64,000 nucleotides of DNA from Listeria cossartiae subsp. cossartiae (GTDB lineage: Bacteria > Bacillota > Bacilli > Lactobacillales > Listeriaceae): assembly GCF_014224155.1 (NCBI RefSeq), contig NZ_JAASUI010000001.1, positions 1,240,001-1,304,000 of the forward strand, read 5' to 3'. Below are positions 1 through 8,340 of the stretch, in pieces (position 1 is the stretch's first letter; each line of letters begins with the position of its first letter). A program made the translations under genes and the position numbers. The notes below the pieces were generated by a model. It ran no database searches and was not told the DNA's origin. It saw only the letters and a list, made by a program, of their open reading frames with translations.

Positions 1-369
1 GCCTTCTGGAATGACTAATTTCGCCGGGGCTACGGTTTTACCTTCTTGCATTTTTTTGACGATTTGATCTGTGTTCATCGCTGGGCTGAATTCGTAATTT
101 CCAGCTTTTAAATTCGTGTCATTATTGTATTTTACATAAAACGAGAAAATAGAAGCGTTATTAATGACGTTTTTATCTTCTAAAATGGTAGAAATATCAG
201 AAATGCTAGATCCTGCAGGGATTTCTACGACGATTTTCTCTTTGCTTGCTTCATCTTTTGGTTCTAGTTGTGATTTTACATAATAATAGCCTGAAAAAGT
301 TGCAATCACTAGAATTAAAATAATAATAGAAATAATAATTGTAATTTTCTTACCTTTTGTATTCTTCAT
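1..369 (-). CDS. mltG: MltG/YceG-like endolytic transglycosylase, N-terminal part
   Basis: Only the first 123 codons are inside the window; the rest lies beyond position 1. The protein starts MKNTKGKKI with a short basic segment, then one membrane helix at about residues 9-28, then an extracellular LysM-like segment (KEKIVVEIPAGSSISDIS, later NLKAGNYEFSPAMNTDQIV) typical of the MltG N-terminal region. The family cleaves nascent peptidoglycan strands at the membrane. The catalytic domain is not visible. A GAGG ribosome site lies just upstream of the ATG. It is transcribed divergently from the DedA gene. The call is by family resemblance. Confidence 0.85.
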   Translation of the reverse strand, partial: MKNTKGKKITIIISIIILILVIATFSGYYYVKSQLEPKDEASKEKIVVEIPAGSSISDISTILEDKNVINNASIFSFYVKYNNDTNLKAGNYEFSPAMNTDQIVKKMQEGKTVAPAKLVIPEG

Positions 370-459
370 TATAAACCTCATTTCATTGAAAACAATTCTA
401 ATCCATTATACCGATTATCTAAAAAAAATGCTATTCAATACGGAAAATTTTCTTAAAAA

Positions 460-488
460 GTGACGTTTTTATTTTTTTTCGGTATAAT
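460..488 (+). promoter_or_regulatory. Promoter of the DedA gene
   Basis: A GTGACG -35 (460-465), a 17-bp spacer and a perfect TATAAT -10 (483-488) point toward the plus-strand gene that starts at 572. The intergenic space from 370 to 571 otherwise shows no gene. Confidence 0.7.
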
Positions 489-571
489 TAGTAGCGTGAT
501 TTAACGAACAAGACAGAATCAGTCAAAGACTTGCTTCTGCCAATTAATTAAATATTGAAGGAGTCTTTTGG

Positions 572-1198
572 ATGTTACATACGTTAATACAAAGTTTACA
601 AGATTTCACGATGTGGCTAGTCGATTCACTTGGCCACTGGGGGATTTTTCTTGGAATGCTAATTGAAAGTGTTTGTATTCCCCTCCCGAGTGAAGTAATT
701 ATGCTGTTCGGTGGATTTATGGCCGAGGCTGGGAAACTCAACTTTTGGCTCGTGGTTTTTGCGGGTATTTCGGGAAACTTGGTGGGCTCTTTAATTGCTT
801 ACTATATCGGAAAATTTGGTGGCAGAGCATTAGTATTAAAATTCGGGAAATATATTTTCTTGAATGTCAAACATCTAGATAAAGCAGAACTTTGGTTTGG
901 TCGTTACGGGGCGAGAGCAGTGTTTTTCGGTCGTGTCTTGCCGGTCATCCGAACATTTATTTCTTTACCAGCGGGTATTGCGAAAATGAACGTGTGGAAA
1001 TTTATCGTCTACACAATTTTAGGTTGTATTCCGTGGAACATTTTTCTAACGTGGCTTGGTTATTCTTTAGGTTCCAATTGGAGTGTCGTCGAAAAGTATA
1101 CTCGGCCAATTAGCTATTTAATGCTTGCATTGGTCATCGCAATTGTAGTTTATCTTGCTTATAAAATATGGAATAAACGCGCTAGAAACGCAAAATAA
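572..1198 (+). CDS. DedA family membrane protein (SNARE-associated/VTT domain)
   Basis: The 208-residue protein has hydrophobic segments throughout and the DedA signatures: IESVCIPLPSE at residues 31-41, and FFGRVLPVIR at 118-127 followed by SLPAGIAKM, the conserved G-x-x-x-P-x-x-R element. DedA proteins are bacterial relatives of VTT-domain lipid scramblases; some flip undecaprenyl phosphate or phosphatidylethanolamine. The exact substrate here cannot be read from the sequence. AAGGAG at 558-563 supports the ATG. It is a single-gene unit with its own promoter and a shared terminator. Confidence 0.88.
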   Translation: MLHTLIQSLQDFTMWLVDSLGHWGIFLGMLIESVCIPLPSEVIMLFGGFMAEAGKLNFWLVVFAGISGNLVGSLIAYYIGKFGGRALVLKFGKYIFLNVKHLDKAELWFGRYGARAVFFGRVLPVIRTFISLPAGIAKMNVWKFIVYTILGCIPWNIFLTWLGYSLGSNWSVVEKYTRPISYLMLALVIAIVVYLAYKIWNKRARNAK

Positions 1199-1240
1199 AA
1201 AGCATGTCTTGACATTTTTTGTCAGGACATGCTTTTTTAA
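1199..1240. terminator. Bidirectional terminator between dedA and yrzB
   Basis: An inverted repeat with AGCATGTC(C)TGACA arms around a short T-rich loop is flanked by A and T runs. It can end both the plus-strand dedA and the minus-strand yrzB transcripts. Confidence 0.85.
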
Positions 1241-1244
1241 ATTT

Positions 1245-1547
1245 TTATTCTTCGTCTTCGTCAGCTAAGAAAGTTGCTAACATTTCTTCAATTCTATCCC
1301 ACTCTTCGTCTGTTTCAACTGGTTGAAGATGTCCTTGATTACCATTTTCATCTTGAGTGTAGCTTGAAGCAAGGATTTCGATTTCTTCATCTTCCCCTTT
1401 ACCAGCTGGGAAATATAAAACGTATGATTTATCAAAATGCTCGGAATCAAAGCTCATTAGAATTTCAAAAGCTTCTTCTTTTCCTTCTTCGTTTGTGATC
1501 CAAATAATATTTTCTTCTTCATGATTATGGTTATGTTCTTCTGCCAT
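1245..1547 (-). CDS. yrzB: DUF1292 family protein (YrzB-like)
   Basis: A very acidic protein of about 100 residues. It begins [20 protein letters not shown] and ends in an EDEE-rich tail, the usual form of DUF1292/YrzB proteins, which have no assigned biochemical role. I place the start at the ATG at 1547, because GAGGTGA sits just upstream and an in-frame GTG at 1556 overlaps that site. It is the last gene of the reoM-ruvX-yrzB operon, a very conserved trio in Firmicutes. Confidence 0.88.
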   Translation of the reverse strand: MAEEHNHNHEEENIIWITNEEGKEEAFEILMSFDSEHFDKSYVLYFPAGKGEDEEIEILASSYTQDENGNQGHLQPVETDEEWDRIEEMLATFLADEDEE

Positions 1548-1562
1548 TAAATTCACCTCAAA

Positions 1563-1979
1563 TTAATTAGTAGTGTCCAAATAGGACTGTAAAATCATTA
1601 CTGCAGCTAACTTATCAATTACTTCTTTTCGTTTTTTACGCGAAACGTCTGCTTCGATCAAAGTTCTTTCTGCTGCAGAAGTGGTTAAGCGTTCATCCCA
1701 AAGTACAACGGGCAAACCAATTCTTCCCTCAAGTACTTCAGCATATATTTTAGAACTTTCAGCACGAGGTCCTATGGTATTATTCATATTCTTAGGAAGA
1801 CCAACTACGACTTTTTCCACTTCGTATTCGAGTACTAGCTCTTTTACGCGGTCATAGCCGAATTGCTTTCTATTCTCGTCAATCTGAATTGTTTCCACAC
1901 CTTGTGCGGTCCAACCGAGTGGATCACTTATCGCTACGCCGACCGTTTTTGAGCCGACATCTAAACCCATTATTCTCAT
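1563..1979 (-). CDS. ruvX: YqgF/RuvX family nuclease (pre-16S rRNA processing)
   Basis: A 138-residue RNase H-fold protein. The conserved acidic positions are present: D7 in [17 protein letters not shown]95-equivalent in WDERLTT, and D in the [13 protein letters not shown] segment near residue 122. VVGLPKNMN near residue 58 is the second signature. The E. coli homologue processes the 5' end of 16S rRNA; it was first named a Holliday junction resolvase. The start overlaps the reoM stop by ATGA, so the two are translationally coupled. Confidence 0.92.
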   Translation of the reverse strand: MRIMGLDVGSKTVGVAISDPLGWTAQGVETIQIDENRKQFGYDRVKELVLEYEVEKVVVGLPKNMNNTIGPRAESSKIYAEVLEGRIGLPVVLWDERLTTSAAERTLIEADVSRKKRKEVIDKLAAVMILQSYLDTTN

Positions 1980-2248
1980 TTCTCACCAATTTCGTTATTT
2001 TTCAGATACGCTTTGACAAGTTCCTCGATAATTTCATCTCGTTCTAAACGACGTATCATACTTCTAGCATCCTTGTGACGCGGAATATAAGCAGGATCGC
2101 CTGAAAGTAAATAGCCAACGATTTGATTTACGGGGTTATAGCCTTTTTCTTCAAGAGCAACGTAGACTTGTTTCATTAATTTTTTTACATCTTCTTCAAT
2201 TGAATCATCGCCGAAGTTGTAAAACATTGTTTGATCTTTTGAATCCAT
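1976..2248 (-). CDS. reoM: ReoM/IreB family regulatory phosphoprotein (UPF0297)
   Basis: The 90-residue protein starts [20 protein letters not shown] and keeps the N-terminal threonine (T7), the target of the PASTA kinase in the family. In Listeria, ReoM controls ClpCP-dependent turnover of MurA, the first enzyme of peptidoglycan synthesis, and PrkA phosphorylation of Thr7 switches this off (established knowledge). The rest is a helical domain with [20 protein letters not shown] and a basic RRLERDE segment. It is first in the operon with ruvX and yrzB. Confidence 0.92.
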   Translation of the reverse strand: MDSKDQTMFYNFGDDSIEEDVKKLMKQVYVALEEKGYNPVNQIVGYLLSGDPAYIPRHKDARSMIRRLERDEIIEELVKAYLKNNEIGEK

Positions 2249-2284
2249 AATCGAAGCACCTCATTCCTTCATGTATCTCTTTTC

Positions 2285-2313
2285 ATTTTACACTATGTGA
2301 ACAAAAATAACAA
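2285..2313 (-). promoter_or_regulatory. Promoter of reoM-ruvX-yrzB
   Basis: Reading the minus strand, TTGTTA (2313-2308), a 17-bp spacer and TAAAAT (2290-2285) form a sigma-A type promoter about 35 bp upstream of the reoM start. Confidence 0.6.
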
Positions 2314-2339
2314 AGAAAAATGAGGCGCTTTGATGAAAT

Positions 2340-4979
2340 TTATGCTTGTTGTTCTTTTACCCATGTGGCAACGTAATCAAGGGCTGTTCCTAGTTCTGCT
2401 GGATTTTTACCGCCAGCTTGAGCCATATCAGGACGTCCGCCGCCATTTCCGCCGCAGCGTGTTGCTACTTCTTTCAGTAGTTTGCCTGCGTGGTAGCCTG
2501 CTTTGATTGCATCTTCGGAAACTGCAGAAATTAGGTTTACTTTATCTCCTTGAACAGCTCCTAGAACAAGAACACCACCGATTTTTTTATCTTTCCAGTT
2601 ATCAACGAACTGACGTAATTGGTTCATATCTTTGGCATTTACTTGTTTAGCAATTACTTTAACGCCGCCGATTTCTTCTGGTGATTCAAAAATATCAGCA
2701 CTTGCTGCACTTGCTAATTTGCTTAATAAGGATTCGTTTTCACGTTTCACTTCACGTAAATCAGCTTGTAATTGTTCTACTTTTTGTGGTGTTTCTTTTG
2801 TTGTTGTTTTAAGTAGGTTAGCTGCGTGTTTTAAGGTGTTTTCTTGCTCTGTTACAAAGCGATATGCTTCTTTTCCTGTAACGGCTTCGATACGTCTAGT
2901 TCCCGCTCCAATACCTGTTTCGGATACGATTTTGAATAGACCGATATCTGCAGTATTACGGACGTGGACACCACCACAAAGCTCAATGCTATATTTGCCT
3001 ACTTGAACGACACGAACAACATCGCCGTATTTTTCGCCAAATAGTGCCATAGCGCCAAGTTCTTTTGCTTCTGCGATTGGCATTTCTTCAATTACAACAT
3101 TGATTTGTTCCCAGATTTTTTCATTGACGATTTCTTCCATTTTCGTTAATTCTTCTTCGGTAATTTGACCAAAATGAGAGAAGTCAAAACGTAAGCGGTC
3201 TGGAGAAACAAGTGAGCCAGCTTGGTTAACGTGCTCGCCTAATGTGTCTTTTAACGCACGGTGTAATAGATGGGTTGCTGTATGGTTTTTGATTGTTTCA
3301 CGACGTTTTACTTTATCAACAGCTAGTTTTACTGTGTCGCCTGTTTTTAATACGCCTTCTTTTACGGAAATACGGTGCAAGTTTTGTTTGTTCGGTGCTT
3401 TTTGGACGTCTTCTACATAAGCAAGACCTGTTTCGCTTTCGATGGTTCCTTTGTCTGCTACTTGTCCGCCGCTTTCTGCATAAAATGGTGTTTCTTTGAA
3501 GATAACTTGCGCTTCGTTTCCAGCTGCTACTTTATCAACAAGTGTGTCATCTTGAATTAAATACAGGATTTCAGAAACATGTTCTGTTGTATTGTAACCA
3601 ACGAATTCACTTTTCTCTGTTAAATTGGCAAGTAGTTCGCCTTGGACTTGCATCGATTTCACGTCAGCTCTTGCAGAACGAGCACGGTCGCGTTGTTCTT
3701 TCATTTCAGCTTCAAACCCAGCATGGTCCACTTTTAGGCCATGATCTTCTGCGTATTCTTCTGTTAATTCCACAGGGAAACCGAATGTATCATATAATTT
3801 GAAAATGTCCGCGCCTTTAATCACTTGTTCGTTTGTTTCTTTAGCATTTTTAAGAATCGTTTCCAAAATTGCTAAACCTTCATTTAAAGTTTCATGGAAG
3901 CGTTCTTCTTCTGTACGAATCACTTTTTGGATGAAGTCTGTTTGGTTTTCTACTTCTGGGTAGAAAGTATTCATGATTTTGCCAACGACTGGTACTAATT
4001 TGTACATGAATGGTTCGTTAATTGTTAGGACTTTTGCGTAACGAACAGCACGACGTAGTAAGCGACGTAAAATATAGCCGCGTCCTTCATTGGATGGTAA
4101 AGCGCCGTCGCCAATGGCAAATGCAACCGTACGAATGTGGTCTGCGATTACTTTAAATGCCACGTCGTTTTCTTGTGAGTGACCGTATTTCACGCCAGCA
4201 ATTTGTTCTACTTCGCGGATAATCGGCATAAATAAGTCTGTTTCAAAGTTTGTAGGTGCGTCTTGGATAATGGAAACCATCCGTTCTAGACCCATCCCTG
4301 TATCAATATTTTGTTTAGGAAGTGGTGTGTAAGTTCCGTCTGGATTATGATTGAACTGCGAAAATACTAAGTTCCAAATTTCTAAATAACGTTCGTTTTC
4401 TCCGCCTGGATAAAGTTCAGGATCACTCGCGTCGTCACCAAATGCAGGTCCGCGGTCGTAGAAAATCTCGCTATCCGGGCCACTTGGTCCAATACCGATA
4501 TCCCAGAAATTATCTTCAATTTCCACGATATGGTCATCGCTTAAACCAATTTTTTCGCGCCATAATGTTTTTGCTTCTTCATCTTCTGGATAAACCGTTA
4601 CATATAATTTATCAGGGTCAAAGCCAATCCATTTAGGGCTTGTTAGGAATTCCCATGCGAATAAGATTGCGCCTTCTTTAAAGTAATCGCCAATAGAAAA
4701 GTTCCCTAGCATTTCAAAGAACGTATGATGGCGTGCTGTTTTACCAACGTTTTCGATGTCGTTTGTACGGATAGATTTTTGCGCGTTAGCCATTCTAGGA
4801 TTGTCTGGAATAACCGAGCCATCGAAGTATTTTTTCATTGTAGCTACTCCACTGTTAATCCAAAGAATCGTTGGATCGTTGTTTGGTACTAGTGGTGCGC
4901 TAGGTTCGATTGTATGCCCTTTTTCTTTAAAGAAATCTAAAAATAACTGTCTTACTTCTGCGCTTGATAATTGTTTCAT
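2340..4979 (-). CDS. alaS: Alanyl-tRNA synthetase
   Basis: The 879-residue length is typical. The N-terminal class II catalytic core begins [17 protein letters not shown] and includes [21 protein letters not shown]. The central editing domain has [11 protein letters not shown] and the zinc-site CGGVHVRNT. The C-terminal DHHA1-like region ends with [16 protein letters not shown]. It charges tRNA-Ala and clears Ser/Gly mischarging. GGAGG precedes the ATG. It is expressed from a promoter inside the end of the upstream ABC gene, through a T-box leader. Confidence 0.98.
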   Translation of the reverse strand: MKQLSSAEVRQLFLDFFKEKGHTIEPSAPLVPNNDPTILWINSGVATMKKYFDGSVIPDNPRMANAQKSIRTNDIENVGKTARHHTFFEMLGNFSIGDYFKEGAILFAWEFLTSPKWIGFDPDKLYVTVYPEDEEAKTLWREKIGLSDDHIVEIEDNFWDIGIGPSGPDSEIFYDRGPAFGDDASDPELYPGGENERYLEIWNLVFSQFNHNPDGTYTPLPKQNIDTGMGLERMVSIIQDAPTNFETDLFMPIIREVEQIAGVKYGHSQENDVAFKVIADHIRTVAFAIGDGALPSNEGRGYILRRLLRRAVRYAKVLTINEPFMYKLVPVVGKIMNTFYPEVENQTDFIQKVIRTEEERFHETLNEGLAILETILKNAKETNEQVIKGADIFKLYDTFGFPVELTEEYAEDHGLKVDHAGFEAEMKEQRDRARSARADVKSMQVQGELLANLTEKSEFVGYNTTEHVSEILYLIQDDTLVDKVAAGNEAQVIFKETPFYAESGGQVADKGTIESETGLAYVEDVQKAPNKQNLHRISVKEGVLKTGDTVKLAVDKVKRRETIKNHTATHLLHRALKDTLGEHVNQAGSLVSPDRLRFDFSHFGQITEEELTKMEEIVNEKIWEQINVVIEEMPIAEAKELGAMALFGEKYGDVVRVVQVGKYSIELCGGVHVRNTADIGLFKIVSETGIGAGTRRIEAVTGKEAYRFVTEQENTLKHAANLLKTTTKETPQKVEQLQADLREVKRENESLLSKLASAASADIFESPEEIGGVKVIAKQVNAKDMNQLRQFVDNWKDKKIGGVLVLGAVQGDKVNLISAVSEDAIKAGYHAGKLLKEVATRCGGNGGGRPDMAQAGGKNPAELGTALDYVATWVKEQQA

Positions 4980-5009
4980 TTTTCATTTCCTCCTTTTGGT
5001 TTTTACAAC

Positions 5010-5255
5010 AAAAAAAGCCTATATGATTGCTCACAGGGACGATTTTGGTGAAATCGCGGTACCACCCTGTTTGCAATGATATAGACTTTGTATCATTACC
5101 TCTTCAGTTATCTGTTAACGTGGATAAGACGGATCATCTAATGGGAGAGCAACTTTGGTGCAAGCGTGGTTTTCCTTCCAGCCAAGGGAAAACTCTCTAA
5201 TCACGTGGAAACCAAAATCATATTCCTATCATGTATCAACTTTTATTCAACAATA
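5010..5255 (-). promoter_or_regulatory. T-box leader of alaS (likely Ala GCU specifier)
   Basis: The T-box core AGGGTGGTACCGCG lies at 5068-5055 on the minus strand. It is followed by a strong terminator stem and a T run at 5017-5010. Stem I is recognisable: an AGAGAG element, then TTTTCC/GGAAAA arms enclosing GGCTGGAA. About 19 nt later comes GCT (5150-5148), at the expected specifier position and matching alanine. Uncharged tRNA-Ala would stabilise the antiterminator. The T-box call is firm; the exact specifier base positions are inferred. Confidence 0.93.
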
Positions 5256-5261
5256 AACTAA

Positions 5262-5290
5262 ATTATAAAGAACGGATGGCTAAATGTCAA
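5262..5290 (-). promoter_or_regulatory. alaS promoter
   Basis: Perfect consensus on the minus strand: TTGACA (5290-5285), 17-bp spacer, TATAAT (5267-5262). The -35 overlaps the stop codon of the upstream ABC ATPase gene. Confidence 0.88.
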
Positions 5291-5982
5291 CTGTTTATTA
5301 GACTATTCGTTGATTGTTTCTTTTCTACAAAGCTACCGTTTTTAAGGGTTAGTTTTACATCGGATACTTTCGCAATTTCTGGGTCGTGCGTTACCATGAT
5401 GACGCATTTGCCTTCTTTATGGGCTAAATCTTGGAATAAAGTAACGACTTCTTTACTTGTACGCTCATCCAGGTTCCCAGTTGGTTCATCAGCGACAATT
5501 AATTCCGTTTCGCAGCACAGCGCACGTGCTATCGAAACCCGTTGTTGTTGTCCACCGCTTAGTGTCAGTACTTTTTGGCGTGCCATATCTTCTGTAATGC
5601 CTACTTTTTCTAGCATACTCAAGGCAAAAGCTTTTTTATCCGGTTGGTTTACATGGGTTATTTCCATTGCGGTCGTAACGTTTTGGAGTGCTGTCATATA
5701 GGTTAATAAATTATAGCTTTGGAATACAATGGAGACATATTTATTTCTAAATTGTTGTAGACCGATGCTTTTGAGGGAACTTCCTTTATAGAAGATATCA
5801 CCTTCTTTTTGCGTATCAAGCCCTCCTGCAAGGGATAAGAAGGTCGTTTTCCCTGAACCAGAACTACCTACTACCGTGTAAAAAACACCCGCTTCAAAAT
5901 CATAATTAATATCACTTAAAATGGATTCATCTTTCGTTTTATACCAGTAAGAAATATTTTCAAACGTCAATACTTTAGTCAT
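5287..5982 (-). CDS. ABC transporter ATP-binding protein (MacB/LolD-like)
   Basis: The 231-residue ATPase has Walker A GSSGSGKTT (39-47), signature LSGGQQQR near 141 and Walker B with ELIVADEPTGNLD near 160-172; the ADEPTGNLD form is typical of the MacB/LolD/FtsE branch. It would power the permease encoded 8 bp upstream in the same operon. The gene pair is divergent from a two-component system, a common layout for exporters acting on antimicrobial peptides or envelope stress. The substrate is unknown. Confidence 0.93.
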   Translation of the reverse strand: MTKVLTFENISYWYKTKDESILSDINYDFEAGVFYTVVGSSGSGKTTFLSLAGGLDTQKEGDIFYKGSSLKSIGLQQFRNKYVSIVFQSYNLLTYMTALQNVTTAMEITHVNQPDKKAFALSMLEKVGITEDMARQKVLTLSGGQQQRVSIARALCCETELIVADEPTGNLDERTSKEVVTLFQDLAHKEGKCVIMVTHDPEIAKVSDVKLTLKNGSFVEKKQSTNSLINS

Positions 5983-5990
5983 ATCATCAC

Positions 5991-7487
5991 CTACTCCTGT
6001 TTAGTTAGAATTGTTTTTGGATTCATACGAAGAACGAGTGCCGCTGGTAAAAGTACGGAGATAAAGGCAATACCGATGCCAATCCCACCCATTTTTAGCA
6101 TATCTTCTAATGTTACTTGAATGTCTAGCTCTTTGATTTGTTCAGCGTTTTTTGTTAAGTTGCTAACGCTACCCGCGAATCCACCTGGGCCACCTTGACC
6201 GTTACCGCCCGGACCACGATTTTCTGTCGTACTCGTTTCAGTAGTCGATGAGTTTTGTTGCGCTAGTAATTGATTTCCAGCTAATTGTGCGACATAATGA
6301 CTACTTGCCGCGGCTAAACCAAAGGAAATTAATGCGACGATTAAAATTTCAACAAAGAATTGCGCGATTAATTTACCACGTTTTTCACCGATAGCTAGAA
6401 GTACGCCCATTTCGTATTTGCGGTCGCGTACTTGCATCATTACGAGCAGCCCTAAGATAAGTGCCCCAGCAATGCTGACAATATAAACGACATTTTTAGA
6501 GAACGATGCTACGCTGTCGATTGGTCCAATCATTTGTTGGTAAAGCGTGTCATTCGCATCTAGTTTAAATGTATCCCAATCAATGCTATCAACTTTTTTC
6601 GCTTCTTTTTCAAAAGCAGAAATGTTCGCTGCATCATCCATCGTATAAACTGCGGAATCTACTGTATTTTTATAATCAGAACCTTTAATTGTGTTGGCTA
6701 CTGTATAAGGAACGTATACTTTGTTATAAGGATTTAGGAAAGAGAAGTTTTGCGCCATGTCACTTCCTGCATCAGTCGATTTATAAATTCCAACGATTTT
6801 CAATGTTACTTTCGTATTGCCGTCGCTGGAAGTAACAGTGAAGGAATCGCCCACTTTCCAGTCATTTTCTTCTGCTAAATTTTCTTCTACCATTGCTACA
6901 TTTTTGTCTTTGTCAGCGGAAGTAATGGCTACACCGCTAGTTAGTTCGCTTGTTCCTGCTTCAAAATCAGTGCTTGTTGCGGAATCTAGTAAGCCACTAA
7001 TGCTTAAATCCGCATCTACCATTTGTGGTCCACCTTGGCCGCCACCTGGTCCTTGTGTTTGAGTTGTTGTGGACGAATCATCGCTTGAAGAAGTATCACC
7101 GGAAGATTCAATTGGATCAAATCCGGATGCTAAAGCTTGTGTGCTGGAATAATAATTATAGCTTGCTACATGATCTAATTTAGCCAAATCGTTAGCATCA
7201 CTAACATCGATTGGGCTACTCTCGAATTTTGGTTTTGCTTCGGTAGAGCTGCTTTCACTACTGGATGCCTCTTCTCGCATCGCTTGCATTTGTTTTTCAC
7301 GGTCAACCGTAAGTGTCACCGTTCCACCAAGTTGTTCTCTGGCTAATTCGCTCGCTTTATCTGCGGCGGATTGAATAGTAAAGCCTGATAAAATAAGTAC
7401 ACAGACAACTGTGAAAATAATTAGTTGTAAAACAGATCTTCCTTTTCTTGCTTTCATGCTGAGCCATGCCCTCTTAAAAAAATTCAT
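5991..7487 (-). CDS. FtsX/MacB-type ABC transporter permease
   Basis: A 498-residue permease with an N-terminal membrane helix (about 18-37), a large extracellular domain, and three C-terminal helices (about 333-352, 372-396, 467-488), the MacB topology. The extracellular part has a Ser/Thr/Asp-rich stretch at about 74-145 and GPGGGQGGPQ at 146-155. A second Gly/Pro-rich segment, GPGGNGQGGPGG, starts near 425 in the last loop. Such segments are unusual in this family. GGAGG precedes the ATG. It is the first gene of the operon with the ATPase. Confidence 0.9.
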   Translation of the reverse strand: MNFFKRAWLSMKARKGRSVLQLIIFTVVCVLILSGFTIQSAADKASELAREQLGGTVTLTVDREKQMQAMREEASSSESSSTEAKPKFESSPIDVSDANDLAKLDHVASYNYYSSTQALASGFDPIESSGDTSSSDDSSTTTQTQGPGGGQGGPQMVDADLSISGLLDSATSTDFEAGTSELTSGVAITSADKDKNVAMVEENLAEENDWKVGDSFTVTSSDGNTKVTLKIVGIYKSTDAGSDMAQNFSFLNPYNKVYVPYTVANTIKGSDYKNTVDSAVYTMDDAANISAFEKEAKKVDSIDWDTFKLDANDTLYQQMIGPIDSVASFSKNVVYIVSIAGALILGLLVMMQVRDRKYEMGVLLAIGEKRGKLIAQFFVEILIVALISFGLAAASSHYVAQLAGNQLLAQQNSSTTETSTTENRGPGGNGQGGPGGFAGSVSNLTKNAEQIKELDIQVTLEDMLKMGGIGIGIAFISVLLPAALVLRMNPKTILTKQE

Positions 7488-7534
7488 GTGTTTTCCTCCA
7501 TTCGGTTTCTACTCCACTAAGATTACTGGGCAGT

Positions 7535-7562
7535 TATGAAGAAAGTATGAACAAACTATGAT
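7535..7562. promoter_or_regulatory. Three phased direct repeats, candidate response-regulator operator
   Basis: TATGAA at 7535-7540 and 7546-7551 and TATGAT at 7557-7562 recur exactly every 11 bp. On the other strand they read TTCATA-N5-TTCATA. Phased direct repeats of this kind are the usual target of OmpR-family regulators. They sit about 50 bp upstream of the permease start and about 90 bp upstream of the regulator gene, so they could control both. Confidence 0.6.
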
Positions 7563-7653
7563 GCATATTTTAAACTTTCGCGAAAAAAATAATTAAGCTT
7601 GATTATTGGGTCTAATTAGGCTAGTTTTAATGTAAGAGGAGTGAGTACAGAAG

Positions 7654-8340
7654 ATGAAATTACTTATGATAGAAGATAATGTCAGTGTATGCGAAATGAT
7701 AGAAATGTTTTTTATGAAAGAAGAAATTGACGCAACGTTTGTTCATGACGGCAAAATGGGTTATGAAACGTTTTTTAAAGATGATTTTGATATTGCGATT
7801 ATTGATTTAATGCTTCCGAATATGGATGGAATGACTATTTGTCGCAAAATCCGTGAAGTGAGCGATGTGCCGATTATTATTTTAACGGCGAAGGAATCGG
7901 AATCAGATCAAGTGCTTGGTCTTGAAATGGGCGCCGATGATTATGTGACGAAACCATTCAGCCCACTGACTTTAATGGCACGAATCAAAGCGGTTACTCG
8001 TCGCAAAAATAGTGCAACTCCAACAGAAAACAACGAAGACATCCTAGAAACGACTTATTTCAAAATTAGTAAAAGGACGCGCGAAATATTTTATCAAGGC
8101 GAATTGCTTGATGCGTTAACTCCGAAAGAATTTGATTTACTTTATTTCTTGATGCAGCATCCGCGCCAAGTTTTTTCGAGAGAGCAGTTGCTAGAACAAG
8201 TTTGGGGTTATCAATTTTACGGGGATGAGCGTACGGTGGATGTTCATATCAAACGGTTACGCCAAAAAATCGCCACGGAAACAAAGCCGTTTTTACACAC
8301 TGTTTGGGGTGTCGGCTACAAATTTGATGAAACGGAATGA
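7654..8340 (+). CDS. OmpR/PhoB family response regulator
   Basis: The 228-residue protein has a receiver domain with acidic pocket E7-D8, phosphoacceptor D51 in IAIIDLMLPNMDG, and the ILTAKESE and VTKPFSP motifs. A winged-helix DNA-binding domain follows (about 130-225) with LTPKEFDLLYFL and RTVDVHIKRLRQK. The stop overlaps the kinase start by 4 nt. It likely regulates the adjacent ABC exporter, as suggested by the phased repeats between them. Confidence 0.95.
   Translation: MKLLMIEDNVSVCEMIEMFFMKEEIDATFVHDGKMGYETFFKDDFDIAIIDLMLPNMDGMTICRKIREVSDVPIIILTAKESESDQVLGLEMGADDYVTKPFSPLTLMARIKAVTRRKNSATPTENNEDILETTYFKISKRTREIFYQGELLDALTPKEFDLLYFLMQHPRQVFSREQLLEQVWGYQFYGDERTVDVHIKRLRQKIATETKPFLHTVWGVGYKFDETE

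Noticed and set aside
2632-3006. 124-codon plus-strand ORF inside alaS
   Set aside because: It is antisense to a strongly conserved synthetase, has low-complexity composition, no ribosome site and no recognisable family.
5231-5701. 156-codon plus-strand ORF opposite the ABC ATPase and T-box
   Set aside because: Its sequence mirrors the Walker and signature regions of the ATPase in antisense and it runs through the alaS promoter and leader; no start signals.
7574-7585. Palindrome TTTCGCGAAA between the exporter and regulator genes
   Set aside because: Too short and isolated to assign; may be chance in an AT-rich gap.
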